This document shows positions 36,024 through 45,620 of a DNA stretch of 64,000 nucleotides, in pieces (position 1 is the stretch's first letter; the number at the start of each line of letters is the position of its first letter). The notes below the pieces were generated by a model that saw only the letters and a list, made by a program, of their open reading frames with translations, searched no databases and was not told the DNA's origin. A program made the translations under genes and the position numbers. Source of the stretch: Streptomyces flavofungini (GTDB lineage Bacteria; Actinomycetota; Actinomycetes; Streptomycetales; Streptomycetaceae); the NCBI RefSeq assembly GCF_030388665.1, contig NZ_CP128846.1:3976001-4040000 (forward strand), given 5' to 3'.

Positions 36024-37226
36024 CTAGGCGAGACCCGCCCGCAGCCGCCGCAGGCCCTCGGCGATCTCCTCGGGCGTCTGGGTCACGAAGCACAACCGCA
36101 GGGTCCTCGGGTCCGGGGCGCCGCCGTAGAACGGCGCCCCGGGCACGTACGCCACGTCGTGCCCGACGACCCCCGGCAACCGCTCCGTCGCGTCGTACCC
36201 CTCGGGCAAGCGCACCCACAGGAACATCCCGCCCTCGGGCCGATTCCACTCCGACCCGGGGGGCAGCGCGTCCCCGAGCCCCGCGAGCATCGCGTCCCGC
36301 CGCTCCCGGTACACCCCGGCGACCCGCCCCACGTGCGCGTCCAGGTCGTACCGCTCCACGTACCAGGCGGCGGCGAGCTGGTTGACGGTCGGCGTGTGCA
36401 GATCGGCGGCCTGCTTGGCGATGGCGCAGGCCCGCCGCAGCGCGGCCGGCGCCCGCAGCCACCCGAGCCGCAGGCCCGGCGCCATGACCTTGGAGAAGCT
36501 CCCGAGCACCACGGTCCGGTCCTCGGCCCCCGGCCGGGACGCGATCCACGGCACCCGCTCCCCCTCGAACCGCAGCTCCCCGTACGGATCGTCCTCGACG
36601 ATCCACAGCCCGCGCCGGGCGGCGACCTCGGCGAGGGCGTCCCGCCGCCCGAGGGGCAGGGTCCGCCCGGTCGGGTTCTGGAAGGTGGGCACGGTGTAGA
36701 GCAGCTTGGCCCGGTGCTCGGCGACGAGCGCGTCCAGGGCGTCCGGGTCGAGGCCGTCGGCGTCCCCGGGCACGGGCACGACGTGCGCCCCGGCGAAGGC
36801 GAAGACCTGGAGGGCCGCCAGGTAGCAGGGGTTCTCGACGAGGACGGTGTCGCCGGGCTCGACGAGGGCGGTGGCGAGCAGCGACAGGGCCTGCTGCGAT
36901 CCGGTGGTGACGAGGATGTCGTCGGCGCCGGTCGCCAGGCCCCGTGCGGTGTAGCGCCCGGCGACGGCGCCGCGCAGCGCGGGCTCGCCCTCGGTCGTGG
37001 AGTACTGCAGGGCCCGCCCGGGCGCGTCCGCGAGGACGGCCTGGTACGCGGCGGCGACGCCCTTCGCGTCGAAGAACTCGGGCGCGGGCAGACCGCCCGC
37101 GAAGTTGATGACCTCGGGCCTGGCGGTGACCGCGAGGATGTCCCGCACCGGCGAGCCCTCGATGGCGGCGGCACGCGCGGCGAGCGGCGGTGTGGGGGTG
37201 GCGGTGGCGCGGCTGGTGACGGTCAT
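36024..37226 (-). CDS. PLP-dependent aminotransferase (class I/II, MocR-like enzyme domain)
   Basis: A 400-residue fold-type I aminotransferase without a DNA-binding N-terminus. Landmarks are VINFAGGLPAPEFF, GSQQALSLLA, the NPTG motif (FQNPTGRTLPL), DDPYGELRF, the PLP lysine in LGSFSKVMAPGLRLGW and the final Arg in LRLCFVT. It resembles alpha-aminoadipate/valine-type transaminases. Start ATG 37226; a slightly earlier ATG (about 37268) is possible. Convergent with argS, 3 bases apart. Confidence 0.87.
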   Translation of the reverse strand: MTVTSRATATPTPPLAARAAAIEGSPVRDILAVTARPEVINFAGGLPAPEFFDAKGVAAAYQAVLADAPGRALQYSTTEGEPALRGAVAGRYTARGLATGADDILVTTGSQQALSLLATALVEPGDTVLVENPCYLAALQVFAFAGAHVVPVPGDADGLDPDALDALVAEHRAKLLYTVPTFQNPTGRTLPLGRRDALAEVAARRGLWIVEDDPYGELRFEGERVPWIASRPGAEDRTVVLGSFSKVMAPGLRLGWLRAPAALRRACAIAKQAADLHTPTVNQLAAAWYVERYDLDAHVGRVAGVYRERRDAMLAGLGDALPPGSEWNRPEGGMFLWVRLPEGYDATERLPGVVGHDVAYVPGAPFYGGAPDPRTLRLCFVTQTPEEIAEGLRRLRAGLA

Positions 37227-37372
37227 CGAGGGTCCCTTCCGGTACGTGCGTCCCGGCAGGGTAGACATGGGCGCGCCGCCCGCGACACCCTTTTCGGTAT
37301 GCGGACGGCGAAGCTCCACCACCGCCCGGCCGCCACCGCCGTCCCGGTCTCCCCCGGCCCGGCGGGGCCGCC

Positions 37373-38929
37373 TCAGCCCTGGTCGGGCGGCTGCGGTTCC
37401 TCCCTGCTCCACTTCGTGGCGCCGTTCGGCCACTTGTACTCCGGGCGCCCCGCGTCCGAGCTGGTGCGGAACGGCCTGCCCGCGTCGTCGACGCGCAGCA
37501 CCCCGGTGCGGCCGCCGGTGGACCACTGCAGGTTCAGGGACCACTGCACGTCGTAGTTCTTGGTGTCGATCTCGAAGTAGAAGACCTCGGGGTCGGACTC
37601 GCTCACCTTGTAGGGGAAGTTGCGCTGGCCGGACTTGGGGACGGCGGTGGGCTGGGCGGTGTCCAGGTCGACGCGGAAGGACTTGACGCCCACGGGGCCG
37701 CCGCAGCCGTTGCCCGACTGGTAGCTGTTCCACTTCAGCGGCGCGCTCTTGCGGCGCACGTCGACGTCGATGCGCTCCAGTACGACGGTGTCCTCGCCGG
37801 TGCCCTGGAGGGTGACCTCGACGAACCCGCCGCCGGCCTGGACGCCGCCCATGGCCCGCACCCAGGTCGGCGCCTCCCGCTCGGAGGGCGGCTGCAGCAC
37901 CTCTCCCGGCTCCCGGTCGATGAGGAAATTCTGGGCGCACGGGTTCGGGTAGTACGGGAAGGGGCGTACGCGGGCGGTGACGGGGGTGCCCTTCGTGGCG
38001 CCGGACGAGCCGGCGCCGGCCTTGCCGCCGCCCGAGGACGTGCCGCCCTCGTCCTTTTCGCCGTCCCCTTCGCTCCCCTCGCCCTTCCCCTTCTCCTTGT
38101 CCTTCTTGCCCTTCCTGCCCTTGTCGTCCTGGCCGTCCTCGGCGGAAGGTGTGGCGGAGGGGTTCTTGTCCTGGCTCCGCCCCGTGCCGGACGGGGCCTG
38201 ATCCGCCGAGGGCACGGCGCGGTCGACGGCCTTGTCCCGGCCGTCGTCCGGGTCACCCGACGCGTTCTGCAGCGCGAGGGCGGTGCCGCCGAGGGCCAGG
38301 ACGACGCCGACGGCACCGGCGACGGCGAGTTGCCGTCGGCGCAGGCGGGACAGGCGGCCGCCTCGACGTGCCCGGACGGCGGTGGCGCCGGGGGCGGGGG
38401 CGGGGGCGGGGGTGCGGGAGACCGGGGAGAGTTCGGAGTCCGGGCGGGGGGCGGCTTCCGGGCGGGGGGCGGGGTCGGGGTCGGGCTGGAACGGGGGCAC
38501 GGCCTCGGTGGGCTCGGCGGACTCGGGCGCCTCGGCAGCCCCGGTGTCCCCGCCAGCCACAGCAGCCGCAGCAGCCCTGGCAGCCCCGGCAACTCCAGCC
38601 GCCTCAGCGGTCCCTGTGGCCTCGGCCGACTCAGCGGCCCCAGAAGTCTCCGCGCCCGCGGCGGACTCCGCCGCCGCCTCCGCCTTCCGCCCCCGCGACA
38701 CGTCCGCCACGATCCACCGCCGGTGCAGCTCCACCAGCTCCTCGGGGCTCGCCTTGCAGAGTCTGCCGAGGCGCTCCACCGGGGCGAACTCCGTCGGCAC
38801 GGCGGTCCCGTTCACGTAGCGGTGCAGCGTCGACGTACTCATGTGCAGCCGCTTGGCGAGGACTCCGTAGCTGAGCCCCGACCGGTCCTTCAATTCCCGC
38901 AGCAACGCCGCGAGATCACCCGACCCCAC
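37373..38929 (-). CDS. Membrane-tethered XRE helix-turn-helix protein
   Basis: A 518-residue protein. Residues 1-75 form an XRE/Cro HTH (SYGVLAKRLHMSTSTLHRYVNGTAVP). A long Ala/Glu/Pro-rich cytoplasmic linker follows, then one transmembrane helix (LAVAGAVGVVLALGGTALAL, about residue 215), an extracytoplasmic Lys/Asp/Gly linker, and a C-terminal beta-rich domain with two cysteines (NPCAQNF and NGCGGPVG). The topology resembles RodZ or a one-component trans-membrane regulator. Ligand and targets are unknown. Divergent from the DUF4232 gene at 39152. Confidence 0.82.
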   Translation of the reverse strand: MGSGDLAALLRELKDRSGLSYGVLAKRLHMSTSTLHRYVNGTAVPTEFAPVERLGRLCKASPEELVELHRRWIVADVSRGRKAEAAAESAAGAETSGAAESAEATGTAEAAGVAGAARAAAAAVAGGDTGAAEAPESAEPTEAVPPFQPDPDPAPRPEAAPRPDSELSPVSRTPAPAPAPGATAVRARRGGRLSRLRRRQLAVAGAVGVVLALGGTALALQNASGDPDDGRDKAVDRAVPSADQAPSGTGRSQDKNPSATPSAEDGQDDKGRKGKKDKEKGKGEGSEGDGEKDEGGTSSGGGKAGAGSSGATKGTPVTARVRPFPYYPNPCAQNFLIDREPGEVLQPPSEREAPTWVRAMGGVQAGGGFVEVTLQGTGEDTVVLERIDVDVRRKSAPLKWNSYQSGNGCGGPVGVKSFRVDLDTAQPTAVPKSGQRNFPYKVSESDPEVFYFEIDTKNYDVQWSLNLQWSTGGRTGVLRVDDAGRPFRTSSDAGRPEYKWPNGATKWSREEPQPPDQG

Positions 38930-39151
38930 GCTTCTTCACCCCTGTCCGCCATTCCAGCCAACCGTTCCAGGGAACCCCTGTTCCCGCAGGTCAGAGCCGG
39001 TACGAGCGTTCCACTGTCCCTCGTTGTCCGGCCGCTCTGGCCACCGGGACGACACGCCGCACAAGCTGAAGTCATCCAAGCACGCCGCCCCCGCCAGGTC
39101 CTCGGCGCGGCGCACGTCGCTCCCGTCACATTCCGAAGGAAGAGATCGCCC

Positions 39152-39871
39152 ATGCCTGCCTCCGTCCGCCGCCCCCGTACCCGCCTGTTCGCCGCCGTGA
39201 CGCTCGCCCTCGCCGCGCTCTCGCTCACCGCCTGCGGCAACGACGACGCGTCCGGAACGCGGGACGAAGGCGCCGCGAAGTCCTCCTCCAGCGCCCGGGG
39301 TTCCGCCGCGGGCCAGGGCGGGACCGCGTCGGGGGAGGCGGCCGGCGGCACCGACGGGGCGGGCGGCGAGAGTTCGGGCGCCGGCTCCGGCAGCGGCGGC
39401 TCGTCCGGCGCCCGGGAGAACTCCGGCGGCGGTACGGGTTCCGACCCCGACGCCCCCGCGAACCGGGTCCCCTGCACAGCGGACAACACCTCGGTCGCCG
39501 CCGCGCCGGTGTCCCGCCCCCTCAACCACATGCTGATCACGATCACCAACACCGGCGACAAGATGTGCGACCTGAAGGGCTACCCGATCCTCAAGTTCGA
39601 CGAGGCCCAGTCGGTGCCGCCGGTCATCGAGGAGAGCAAGCCGCAGGCGGTCACCTCGCTCAAGCCGGGCGCCAAGGGCTACGCGGCCGCGATCCTCTCG
39701 GCGGGCGACGGCAGCGGCGGCGAGGGCTACACCGCGCAGAACCTCCAGGTCGGCTTCCAGGGCAGCGACAAGTTCACCGACGCGGCGCTGCAGGCCAAGG
39801 GCGTGCACGTCGACGACAAGCTGCGCGTCACGTACTGGATGAGCGACTCGGCGGACGCGCTGACGTCCTGA
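39152..39871 (+). CDS. DUF4232-type lipoprotein
   Basis: A 239-residue lipoprotein: lipobox LTAC, a long Ser/Gly/Ala spacer, then a DUF4232-like domain starting RVPCTADNTSVAAAP, with MLITITNTGDKMCDLKGYPIL and HVDDKLRVTYWMS. The Cys pair (PCTAD and KMCDL) is typical and probably forms a disulfide. ATG at 39152 with GAAGGAAGAG upstream. Paralogous to the next gene; the pair probably arose by duplication. Confidence 0.8.
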   Translation: MPASVRRPRTRLFAAVTLALAALSLTACGNDDASGTRDEGAAKSSSSARGSAAGQGGTASGEAAGGTDGAGGESSGAGSGSGGSSGARENSGGGTGSDPDAPANRVPCTADNTSVAAAPVSRPLNHMLITITNTGDKMCDLKGYPILKFDEAQSVPPVIEESKPQAVTSLKPGAKGYAAAILSAGDGSGGEGYTAQNLQVGFQGSDKFTDAALQAKGVHVDDKLRVTYWMSDSADALTS

Positions 39872-39955
39872 CGCCCCCCCCCGCCACACCTACCAGGACC
39901 CACCGGCCGCACACACCCGGCCGGTCCACCCACCACCCAAGAGAAGAAGGCACCC

Positions 39956-40492
39956 ATGCGCACCACCCTCCGCACCCGCACCACCGCCACCACCCTCGCC
40001 CTGGCCGCGACCCTCTCCCTGGCCGCCTTCGCGGGCAGCGCGTCCGCGAGCGGCACCGGCGCCGAGGCCACCCCGGTCACCTGCACGGCCGCCCACACCA
40101 CGGTGACTGTGAAGAAGGTCGACCGCCCCGTCAACCACCTGCTCCTGCGGGCCAAGAACACCGGCACCAAGCCCTGTTACGCCTACCACGCCCCGTACCT
40201 GCGCTTCGGCCAGTCGCACGCCGCCACCGCCGTGCTCCGCGAGAGCGTGCCGCAGGCCGTGGTCACCCTGGAGCCGGGCCAGTCGGCGTACGCGGGCATC
40301 CGCACGGAGTCCCCCGAGGGCACCGACGGCTTCAGGACCAAGAAGCTCGGGGTCCTGTTCGCCAACCGGGCGATGAACGGCGGCGCCGGCAGCATGACCC
40401 ACCCGAAGCTGCCCACCGGGGGCGTGTACGTGGACGACTCGGCGTTCGTCACGTACTGGCAGTCCACGGCGTCCGACGCGCTGGCCTGGTAA
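39956..40492 (+). CDS. DUF4232-type secreted protein
   Basis: A 178-residue protein with a cleavable signal peptide (SLAAFAGSASASG) rather than a lipobox, followed by VTCTAAHTTVTVKK, LLLRAKNTGTKPCYAY and YVDDSAFVTYW, matching the preceding protein motif for motif. Secreted or cell-wall associated; function unknown. Confidence 0.8.
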   Translation: MRTTLRTRTTATTLALAATLSLAAFAGSASASGTGAEATPVTCTAAHTTVTVKKVDRPVNHLLLRAKNTGTKPCYAYHAPYLRFGQSHAATAVLRESVPQAVVTLEPGQSAYAGIRTESPEGTDGFRTKKLGVLFANRAMNGGAGSMTHPKLPTGGVYVDDSAFVTYWQSTASDALAW

Positions 40493-40519
40493 CCCCCGGC
40501 CGACGCCGAACGACCGCCC

Positions 40520-40562
40520 CTCACTTACCTTTTGGTGAGTACCTCACAAAATAGTCGGTACT
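40520..40562. promoter_or_regulatory. Candidate operator array upstream of the dehydrogenase gene
   Basis: CTCAC (40520), GTGAG (40535) and CTCAC (40543) form nested inverted repeats; AGTACC (40538) and GGTACT (40557) form another. This AT-rich stretch sits 80 bases before the GTG at 40644. A MarR/HxlR-type repressor would fit, but no such gene is adjacent. Confidence 0.45.
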
Positions 40563-40643
40563 TGTCGGTCCGTGCGGGCACGGCGAGGATCGAGGTGTTC
40601 CTCGGAACGCCTCGAAACGCCGTACCGCCCTCGAAGGAGCCCC

Positions 40644-41552
40644 GTGCCCGCCACCGACCACACCCCTTCCGACCACCCCGTCTCCGTCCTCGGCCTCGGC
40701 CTGATGGGCTCCGCCCTCGCCTCCGCCCTGCTGAAGGCGGGCCACCCCACGACGGTCTGGAACCGTACGGCGGCGAAGACGGGACCGCTCGTCGCGCAGG
40801 GCGCGACCCCGGCCGACACCCCTGCGGCCGGGGTCACCGCGAGCCCGCTGGTGATCGTCTGCCTCACGACCAACGACAGCGTGCGCGAACTGCTCGCCCC
40901 GCTCACCGCGGAGCTGCGCGGCCGCACCCTGGTGAACCTCACCAACGGAACGCCGTCCCAGGCACGGGAGTTCGCCGCCTGGGCGCAGGAGCACGGCATC
41001 GCCTACGTCGACGGCGGCATCATGGCCGTACCGCAGATGATCGCGGGCCCGGGCGCGTACATCCTCTACAGCGGCGACGAGGAGGCCTACACGCGGCACC
41101 GCGACACGCTCGCCGCCCTCGCCGACACCCGGTGGGTCGGCACCGACGCGGGCCTCGCCGCCCTGTGGGACCTGGCGCTGCTCACCGCCATGTACGGCAT
41201 GGGCATGGGCGTCGCCCAGGCTTACGCACTCATCGGCAGCGCGGGCGTGTCCGCGAAGGACTTCGCGCCGCTCCTGTCGGACTGGGTCGTCGCGATGACC
41301 CACGGGATCGTGCCGGGCACCGCCGAGGCCATCGAGTCCGGGCAGCACCTCACGGACGTGTCGAACCTGGAGATGAACCTGGCGGTACTGCCCAACTTCA
41401 CCACCACGTTCGCCGAACAGGGCGTCAGCGACCAGCTGTTCGCGGCCCTGACACCGCTCCTGGAGCGCGCGGTCGCGCAGGGGTACGGCGCCGACGGCCT
41501 GTCCCGGATGGTCGACCTGCTCAAGTCCCCCGAGCCGGTCAGGACCCCGTAG
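40644..41552 (+). CDS. Beta-hydroxyacid dehydrogenase / imine reductase-like protein
   Basis: A 302-residue NADP-binding protein with GLGLMGSALASALLKAGH at the N-terminus, VWNRTAAK after beta-2, and the C-terminal helical domain of 6-phosphogluconate-dehydrogenase-like and imine reductase enzymes. The catalytic Lys of hydroxyacid dehydrogenases is replaced in this region (LWDLALLTAMYG), as in imine reductases. Substrate unknown. GTG at 40644 with AAGGAG upstream; a possible operator array lies at 40520-40562. Confidence 0.82.
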   Translation: MPATDHTPSDHPVSVLGLGLMGSALASALLKAGHPTTVWNRTAAKTGPLVAQGATPADTPAAGVTASPLVIVCLTTNDSVRELLAPLTAELRGRTLVNLTNGTPSQAREFAAWAQEHGIAYVDGGIMAVPQMIAGPGAYILYSGDEEAYTRHRDTLAALADTRWVGTDAGLAALWDLALLTAMYGMGMGVAQAYALIGSAGVSAKDFAPLLSDWVVAMTHGIVPGTAEAIESGQHLTDVSNLEMNLAVLPNFTTTFAEQGVSDQLFAALTPLLERAVAQGYGADGLSRMVDLLKSPEPVRTP

Positions 41553-41580
41553 GGCAGGAAGACGCCGAGCCGCCACGGCA

Positions 41581-42573
41581 TCACGGGACGAGCACCACCT
41601 TGCCGGTCGTCTCCCGGCGCTCCAGCGCCGCGTGCACCTCGGCGGCGTGGGCCAGCGGGAACGACTGGACAGCGGGGGTGAGCCGCCCCGAGGCGGCGGC
41701 GGCGAGGGCGCGCCGCTCCTGATCGGGCCGCCTCTCGGGGTGCCCGATGAGCTCCAGGAGCGCGTCGCGGTACGTGATGCCGCGCTCGGCGAGCACGTCC
41801 GCACCCGGCACGAACTCCACCTGGGACGCGGACCCGATGGAGACGAACCGCCCCCCGTCGGCGAGGAGTTCGAACGCGGTGGCGGCCTTCTCCCCGCCCA
41901 CCCCGTCGAGCACGACGCTGACGCGGCGCCCGCCGATCCGGGCGCGCACCTCGTCGCCCCACCCGTCCTCGTCGTAGTCGACACCGACCACCTCGGCACC
42001 GCCTCGGCCCCCGAGCTTGCGCACGGCTGCGACCTTGGCGGGCCCACCGGCGGCGCCCACCACGGTGGCCCCCGTCTCGTGCGCGTACTGCACCACGAGC
42101 CGCCCCACACCCCCGGCGGCGGACGTCACCAACACCACGTCGTCGGGGCGCAGTTCGGCGACGTCGAGCAGCCCCATGGCGGTGGCCCCCGTGACGATCA
42201 TGGCGACGGCGGTCTCGAACCCGAGGCCCTCGGGCACCGCGTGCACCTTCCCCACCTCGGCGACGGCCAACTCCGCGTACCCGCCGGGCCCGCCCCCGGA
42301 CGTCACCACGTGCCGCCCCAGCCACTCCTGCCCCACCCCGGGCCCCACCGAGTCGACCACCCCGGCGACCTCGCCGCCGAAGATCGCGGGCAGCTCCGGC
42401 AGCGGCGGCGCGAGATCGCTCGCGGCCCCCGCCCGCATCACGGTCTCGATGAAGTGCACCCCCGCGGCCCGCACCGCCACCCGCACCTGCCCGGGCCCCG
42501 GCACCGGGTCGGGCACGCTCTCGTACGAAAGGTTCGCGGCGGGTCCGAACTCGTGAAGAACAACGGCGTGCAT
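41581..42573 (-). CDS. Quinone oxidoreductase-like zinc-free alcohol dehydrogenase family protein
   Basis: A 330-residue MDR-family protein. N-terminal MHAVVLHEFGP, VTSAAGGVGRLVVQYA for NADPH binding, and GATAMGLLD upstream of it are typical of the quinone reductase branch. The structural and catalytic zinc Cys residues of true alcohol dehydrogenases are absent. It probably reduces quinones or enals with NADPH. ATG at 42573 with GGGAGGACC upstream. Confidence 0.87.
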   Translation of the reverse strand: MHAVVLHEFGPAANLSYESVPDPVPGPGQVRVAVRAAGVHFIETVMRAGAASDLAPPLPELPAIFGGEVAGVVDSVGPGVGQEWLGRHVVTSGGGPGGYAELAVAEVGKVHAVPEGLGFETAVAMIVTGATAMGLLDVAELRPDDVVLVTSAAGGVGRLVVQYAHETGATVVGAAGGPAKVAAVRKLGGRGGAEVVGVDYDEDGWGDEVRARIGGRRVSVVLDGVGGEKAATAFELLADGGRFVSIGSASQVEFVPGADVLAERGITYRDALLELIGHPERRPDQERRALAAAASGRLTPAVQSFPLAHAAEVHAALERRETTGKVVLVP

Positions 42574-42714
42574 CTGGTCCTCCCGGACGTGGGATCGATT
42601 CGATGCCCCCACTCTCGAACCTCAACAGCGGTTGAAGTCAAGGGACTCCAACCGCTGTGAACCGCGGCCGCCTCCGTCCGCGCGCACGCCCGAAACGGGC
42701 GCCCGAAGCTGCCG

Positions 42715-43704
42715 CTAGAGCTGCCGCGCCACCTCGGTGGCCCAGTAGGTGAGGATCATCTGCGCCCCCGCCCGCTTGATGCCGAGCAGCGACTCCATGA
42801 TCGCCTTGTCGCGGTCGATCCACCCGCGCTCCGCGGCGGCCTCGATCATCGCGTACTCGCCGCTGATCTGGTATGCGGCCACGGGCACGTCCGACGCCTC
42901 CGCGATCTTCGCCAGGATGTCGAGGTAGGGGCCCGCGGGCTTGACCATCACCATGTCGGCGCCCTCTTCGAGGTCGAGGGCCAACTCGCGCAGGGACTCA
43001 CGGCTGTTGGCCGTGTCCTGCTGGTAGGTCTTGCGGTCGCCCTTGAGCGAGGAGCCGACGGCCTCCCTGAAGGGGCCGTAGAACGCCGAGGAGTACTTCG
43101 CCGTGTACGCGAGGACCGCCACGTCCTCGTGCCCCGTCTGGTCGAGGGCGTCGCGGATGACGCCGATCTGGCCGTCCATCATGCCGCTCGGCCCGACCAC
43201 GTGCGCCCCGGCGTCGGCCTGGACCTGCGCCATCTCGGCGTACCGCTCCAGGGTCGCGTCGTTGTCGACCCGGCCCTGCTCGTCCAGGACACCGCAGTGG
43301 CCGTGGTCGGTGAACTCGTCCAGACACAGGTCGGACATGACGATCAGGTCGTCCCCGACCTCGGCCCGCACGTCACGCAGCGCGACCTGCAGGATCCCGT
43401 CGGGGTCGGTGCCCACGGTGCCGAGCCCGTCCTTCTTGGACTCCTCCGGCACACCGAACAGCATGATCCCGGAGACCCCCGCCTCGACCGCCTCCACGGC
43501 GGCCTTCCTCAGGGTGTCGCGGGTGTGCTGGAACACCCCCGGCATCGAGTCGATCGGCACGGGCGCGCCGATGCCCTCCCGCACGAACGCGGGCAGCACC
43601 AGATCGGCCGGGTGCAGCCGCGTCTCGGCGACCATGCGCCGCATCACGGGGGTGGTACGCAGCCGCCGGGGCCGCGAGCCGGGAAACGAACCGTACGTAC
43701 TCAT
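42715..43704 (-). CDS. hemB: Porphobilinogen synthase (delta-aminolevulinic acid dehydratase)
   Basis: A 329-residue enzyme condensing two 5-aminolevulinates to porphobilinogen. Both active-site lysines are present, in [14 protein letters not shown] and [11 protein letters not shown]. The metal-site segment reads [14 protein letters not shown]: two Cys remain with an Asp where the full zinc type has a third Cys, an intermediate form. It follows hemD on the same strand after 254 bases that include a dispersed repeat, so it may have its own promoter. Confidence 0.95.
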   Translation of the reverse strand: MSTYGSFPGSRPRRLRTTPVMRRMVAETRLHPADLVLPAFVREGIGAPVPIDSMPGVFQHTRDTLRKAAVEAVEAGVSGIMLFGVPEESKKDGLGTVGTDPDGILQVALRDVRAEVGDDLIVMSDLCLDEFTDHGHCGVLDEQGRVDNDATLERYAEMAQVQADAGAHVVGPSGMMDGQIGVIRDALDQTGHEDVAVLAYTAKYSSAFYGPFREAVGSSLKGDRKTYQQDTANSRESLRELALDLEEGADMVMVKPAGPYLDILAKIAEASDVPVAAYQISGEYAMIEAAAERGWIDRDKAIMESLLGIKRAGAQMILTYWATEVARQL

Positions 43705-43811
43705 TGCCTGAACTCCACCTCACCGGACGGGCTGTTCTCCCACCCACCCGCCCACAGTTCCAACGTGCTGAGCAACAGCCCGCCACCTTCCGGCCCGCCC
43801 CGGGGACACAT

Positions 43812-43958
43812 CAGCCCGTCCGGCGCTTGAGGACGTGGCGCGGAGCGCCGATTCGGGGGCGGACCGTCCCACCCGCCACGGCACACCCACCCCGGGGTCC
43901 AGGGGCAAAGCCCCGGGATCGGGAAGGGGCGGGATCGGGGAAGGCCCCGCAGGGCACC
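43812..43958. repeat. Dispersed intergenic repeat, copy A
   Basis: Begins CAGCCCGTCCGGCG(C)TTGAGGAC, includes GGGGTCCAGGGGCAAAGCCCC and ends GGCCCCGCAGGGC. Almost the same string occurs at 53618-53765. It sits directly against the hemD stop codon (minus strand). Confidence 0.85.
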
Positions 43959-45620
43959 CTACGGCGCCGCCGCCCGCCGCCGCCGCGCCCCCGGCCGCCG
44001 CTCACTCGGCCGCGTGACGGCTTCCCCGGCCTCCAGCGCGGCAGCGCGCCGCCGCGCCCCGAACTCCGCCAGCGCAGCGGCCAACTTGTGCACGGAAGGC
44101 TCAGGAGCCATCACGTCCACCCGAAGCCCGTGCTCCTCCGCGGTCTTCGCGGTGGCGGGCCCGATACAGGCGATCACGGTCACGTTGTGCGGCTTGCCCG
44201 CGATGCCCACCAGGTTCCGCACGGTGCTCGACGAGGTGAAGAGCACCGCGTCGAACCCGCCGCCCTTGATGGCCTCCCGGGTTTCCGCCGGCGGCGGCGA
44301 CGCCCGCACGGTCCGGTAGGCCGTCACGTCGTCGACCTCCCAGCCCAGGTCGATGAGCCCGGCGACCAGGGTCTCCGTGGCGATGTCGGCGCGCGGCAGG
44401 AACACCCGGTCGATCGGGTCGAAGACGGGGTCGTACGGCGGCCAGTCCTCCAGGAGGCCGGCGGCGGACTGCTCCCCGCTCGGCACGAGATCCGGCTTCA
44501 CGCCGAAGGCGACCAGCGCGGCGGCGGTCTGCTCGCCCACCGCGGCGACCTTGATCCCGGCGAAGGCCCGGGCGTCGAGCCCGTACTCCTCGAACTTCTC
44601 CCGCACGGCCTTGACCGCGTTCACCGACGTGAAGGCGATCCACTCGTAGCGCCCGGTGACCAGGCCCTTGACCGCGCGCTCCATCTGCTGCGGCGTCCGC
44701 GGCGGCTCGACGGCGATCGTCGGCACCTCGTGCGGCACCGCGCCGTAGGACCGGAGCTGGTCGGAGAGCGAGGCGGCCTGCTCCTTCGTGCGCGGTACGA
44801 GGACGCGCCACCCGAAGAGCGGCTTCGACTCGAACCACGACAGCTGCTCGCGCTGCGCGGCGGCCGAGCGCTCACCGACCACGGCTATGACGGCCTGCCC
44901 GCCGTCGGGCGAGGGCAGCACCTTGGCCTGCTTGAGGACCTGCGCGATGGTGCCGAGCGTCGCGGTCCAGGTGCGCTGGCGCGTCGTCGTACCGGCGACG
45001 GTCACCGTCATCGGGGTGTCGGGCTTGCGCCCGGCGGACACCAGCTCACCGGCGGCGGCCGCGACCGAGTCCAGGGACGTGGAGACGACCACGGTCCCGT
45101 CGGACGCGCCGACCTCCCCCCAGCAGCGCTCGGAGGCCGTACGGGCGTCGACGAACCGGACGTCCGTGCCCTGCGCGTCCCGCAGCGGCACCCCCGCGTA
45201 CGCGGGCACACCGACCGCGGCCGCGATGCCCGGCACCACCTCGAAGGGGATGCCCTCCGCGGCGCAGGCCAGCATCTCCCCGGCCGCGTAGGCGTCGAGG
45301 CCCGGATCACCGCTGACCGCCCGCACGACCCGCCTGCCGCCGCGCGCGCCCTCCATGACAAGATTGGCCGCGGCTGAGGCCGAAGGCCCGTCGCCACCCG
45401 CTGACGTGCCGTCAGCGGCCTGCGGGAGAGGTGTGTCCACACCCCCTCGGGCGTGCACACGTACGACATCGAGAACATCCGGCTCGGCGATCAACACATC
45501 CGCTCGGGCCAGCGCCTCGACGGCGCGAAGGGTCAGCAGTCCCGGATCTCCGGGTCCGGCACCGAGAAAGGTGACGTGCCCGTGTGCGGGAAGGCCGGGA
45601 AGGTTCGAGGTGGGGCTCAA
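43959..45620 (-). CDS. hemD: Uroporphyrinogen-III C-methyltransferase / uroporphyrinogen-III synthase fusion
   Basis: A 553-residue bifunctional protein. The N-terminal half is a tetrapyrrole methylase: VTFLGAGPGDPGLLTLRA, then VVRAVSGDPGLDAYAAGE and EVVPGIAAAVGVPAYAG. The C-terminal half is uroporphyrinogen-III synthase (PLFGWRVLVPRTKEQA, then FTSVNAVKAV and FTSSSTVRNL). It closes the tetrapyrrole ring and can divert it to siroheme or cobalamin. A basic C-terminal tail follows. The start is TTG at 45620 overlapping the hemC stop (TTGA); GGGGGAG lies upstream. Some active-site residues of the methylase half look changed from stand-alone CobA, so it may be weakly active. Confidence 0.9.
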   Translation of the reverse strand: MSPTSNLPGLPAHGHVTFLGAGPGDPGLLTLRAVEALARADVLIAEPDVLDVVRVHARGGVDTPLPQAADGTSAGGDGPSASAAANLVMEGARGGRRVVRAVSGDPGLDAYAAGEMLACAAEGIPFEVVPGIAAAVGVPAYAGVPLRDAQGTDVRFVDARTASERCWGEVGASDGTVVVSTSLDSVAAAAGELVSAGRKPDTPMTVTVAGTTTRQRTWTATLGTIAQVLKQAKVLPSPDGGQAVIAVVGERSAAAQREQLSWFESKPLFGWRVLVPRTKEQAASLSDQLRSYGAVPHEVPTIAVEPPRTPQQMERAVKGLVTGRYEWIAFTSVNAVKAVREKFEEYGLDARAFAGIKVAAVGEQTAAALVAFGVKPDLVPSGEQSAAGLLEDWPPYDPVFDPIDRVFLPRADIATETLVAGLIDLGWEVDDVTAYRTVRASPPPAETREAIKGGGFDAVLFTSSSTVRNLVGIAGKPHNVTVIACIGPATAKTAEEHGLRVDVMAPEPSVHKLAAALAEFGARRRAAALEAGEAVTRPSERRPGARRRRAAAP

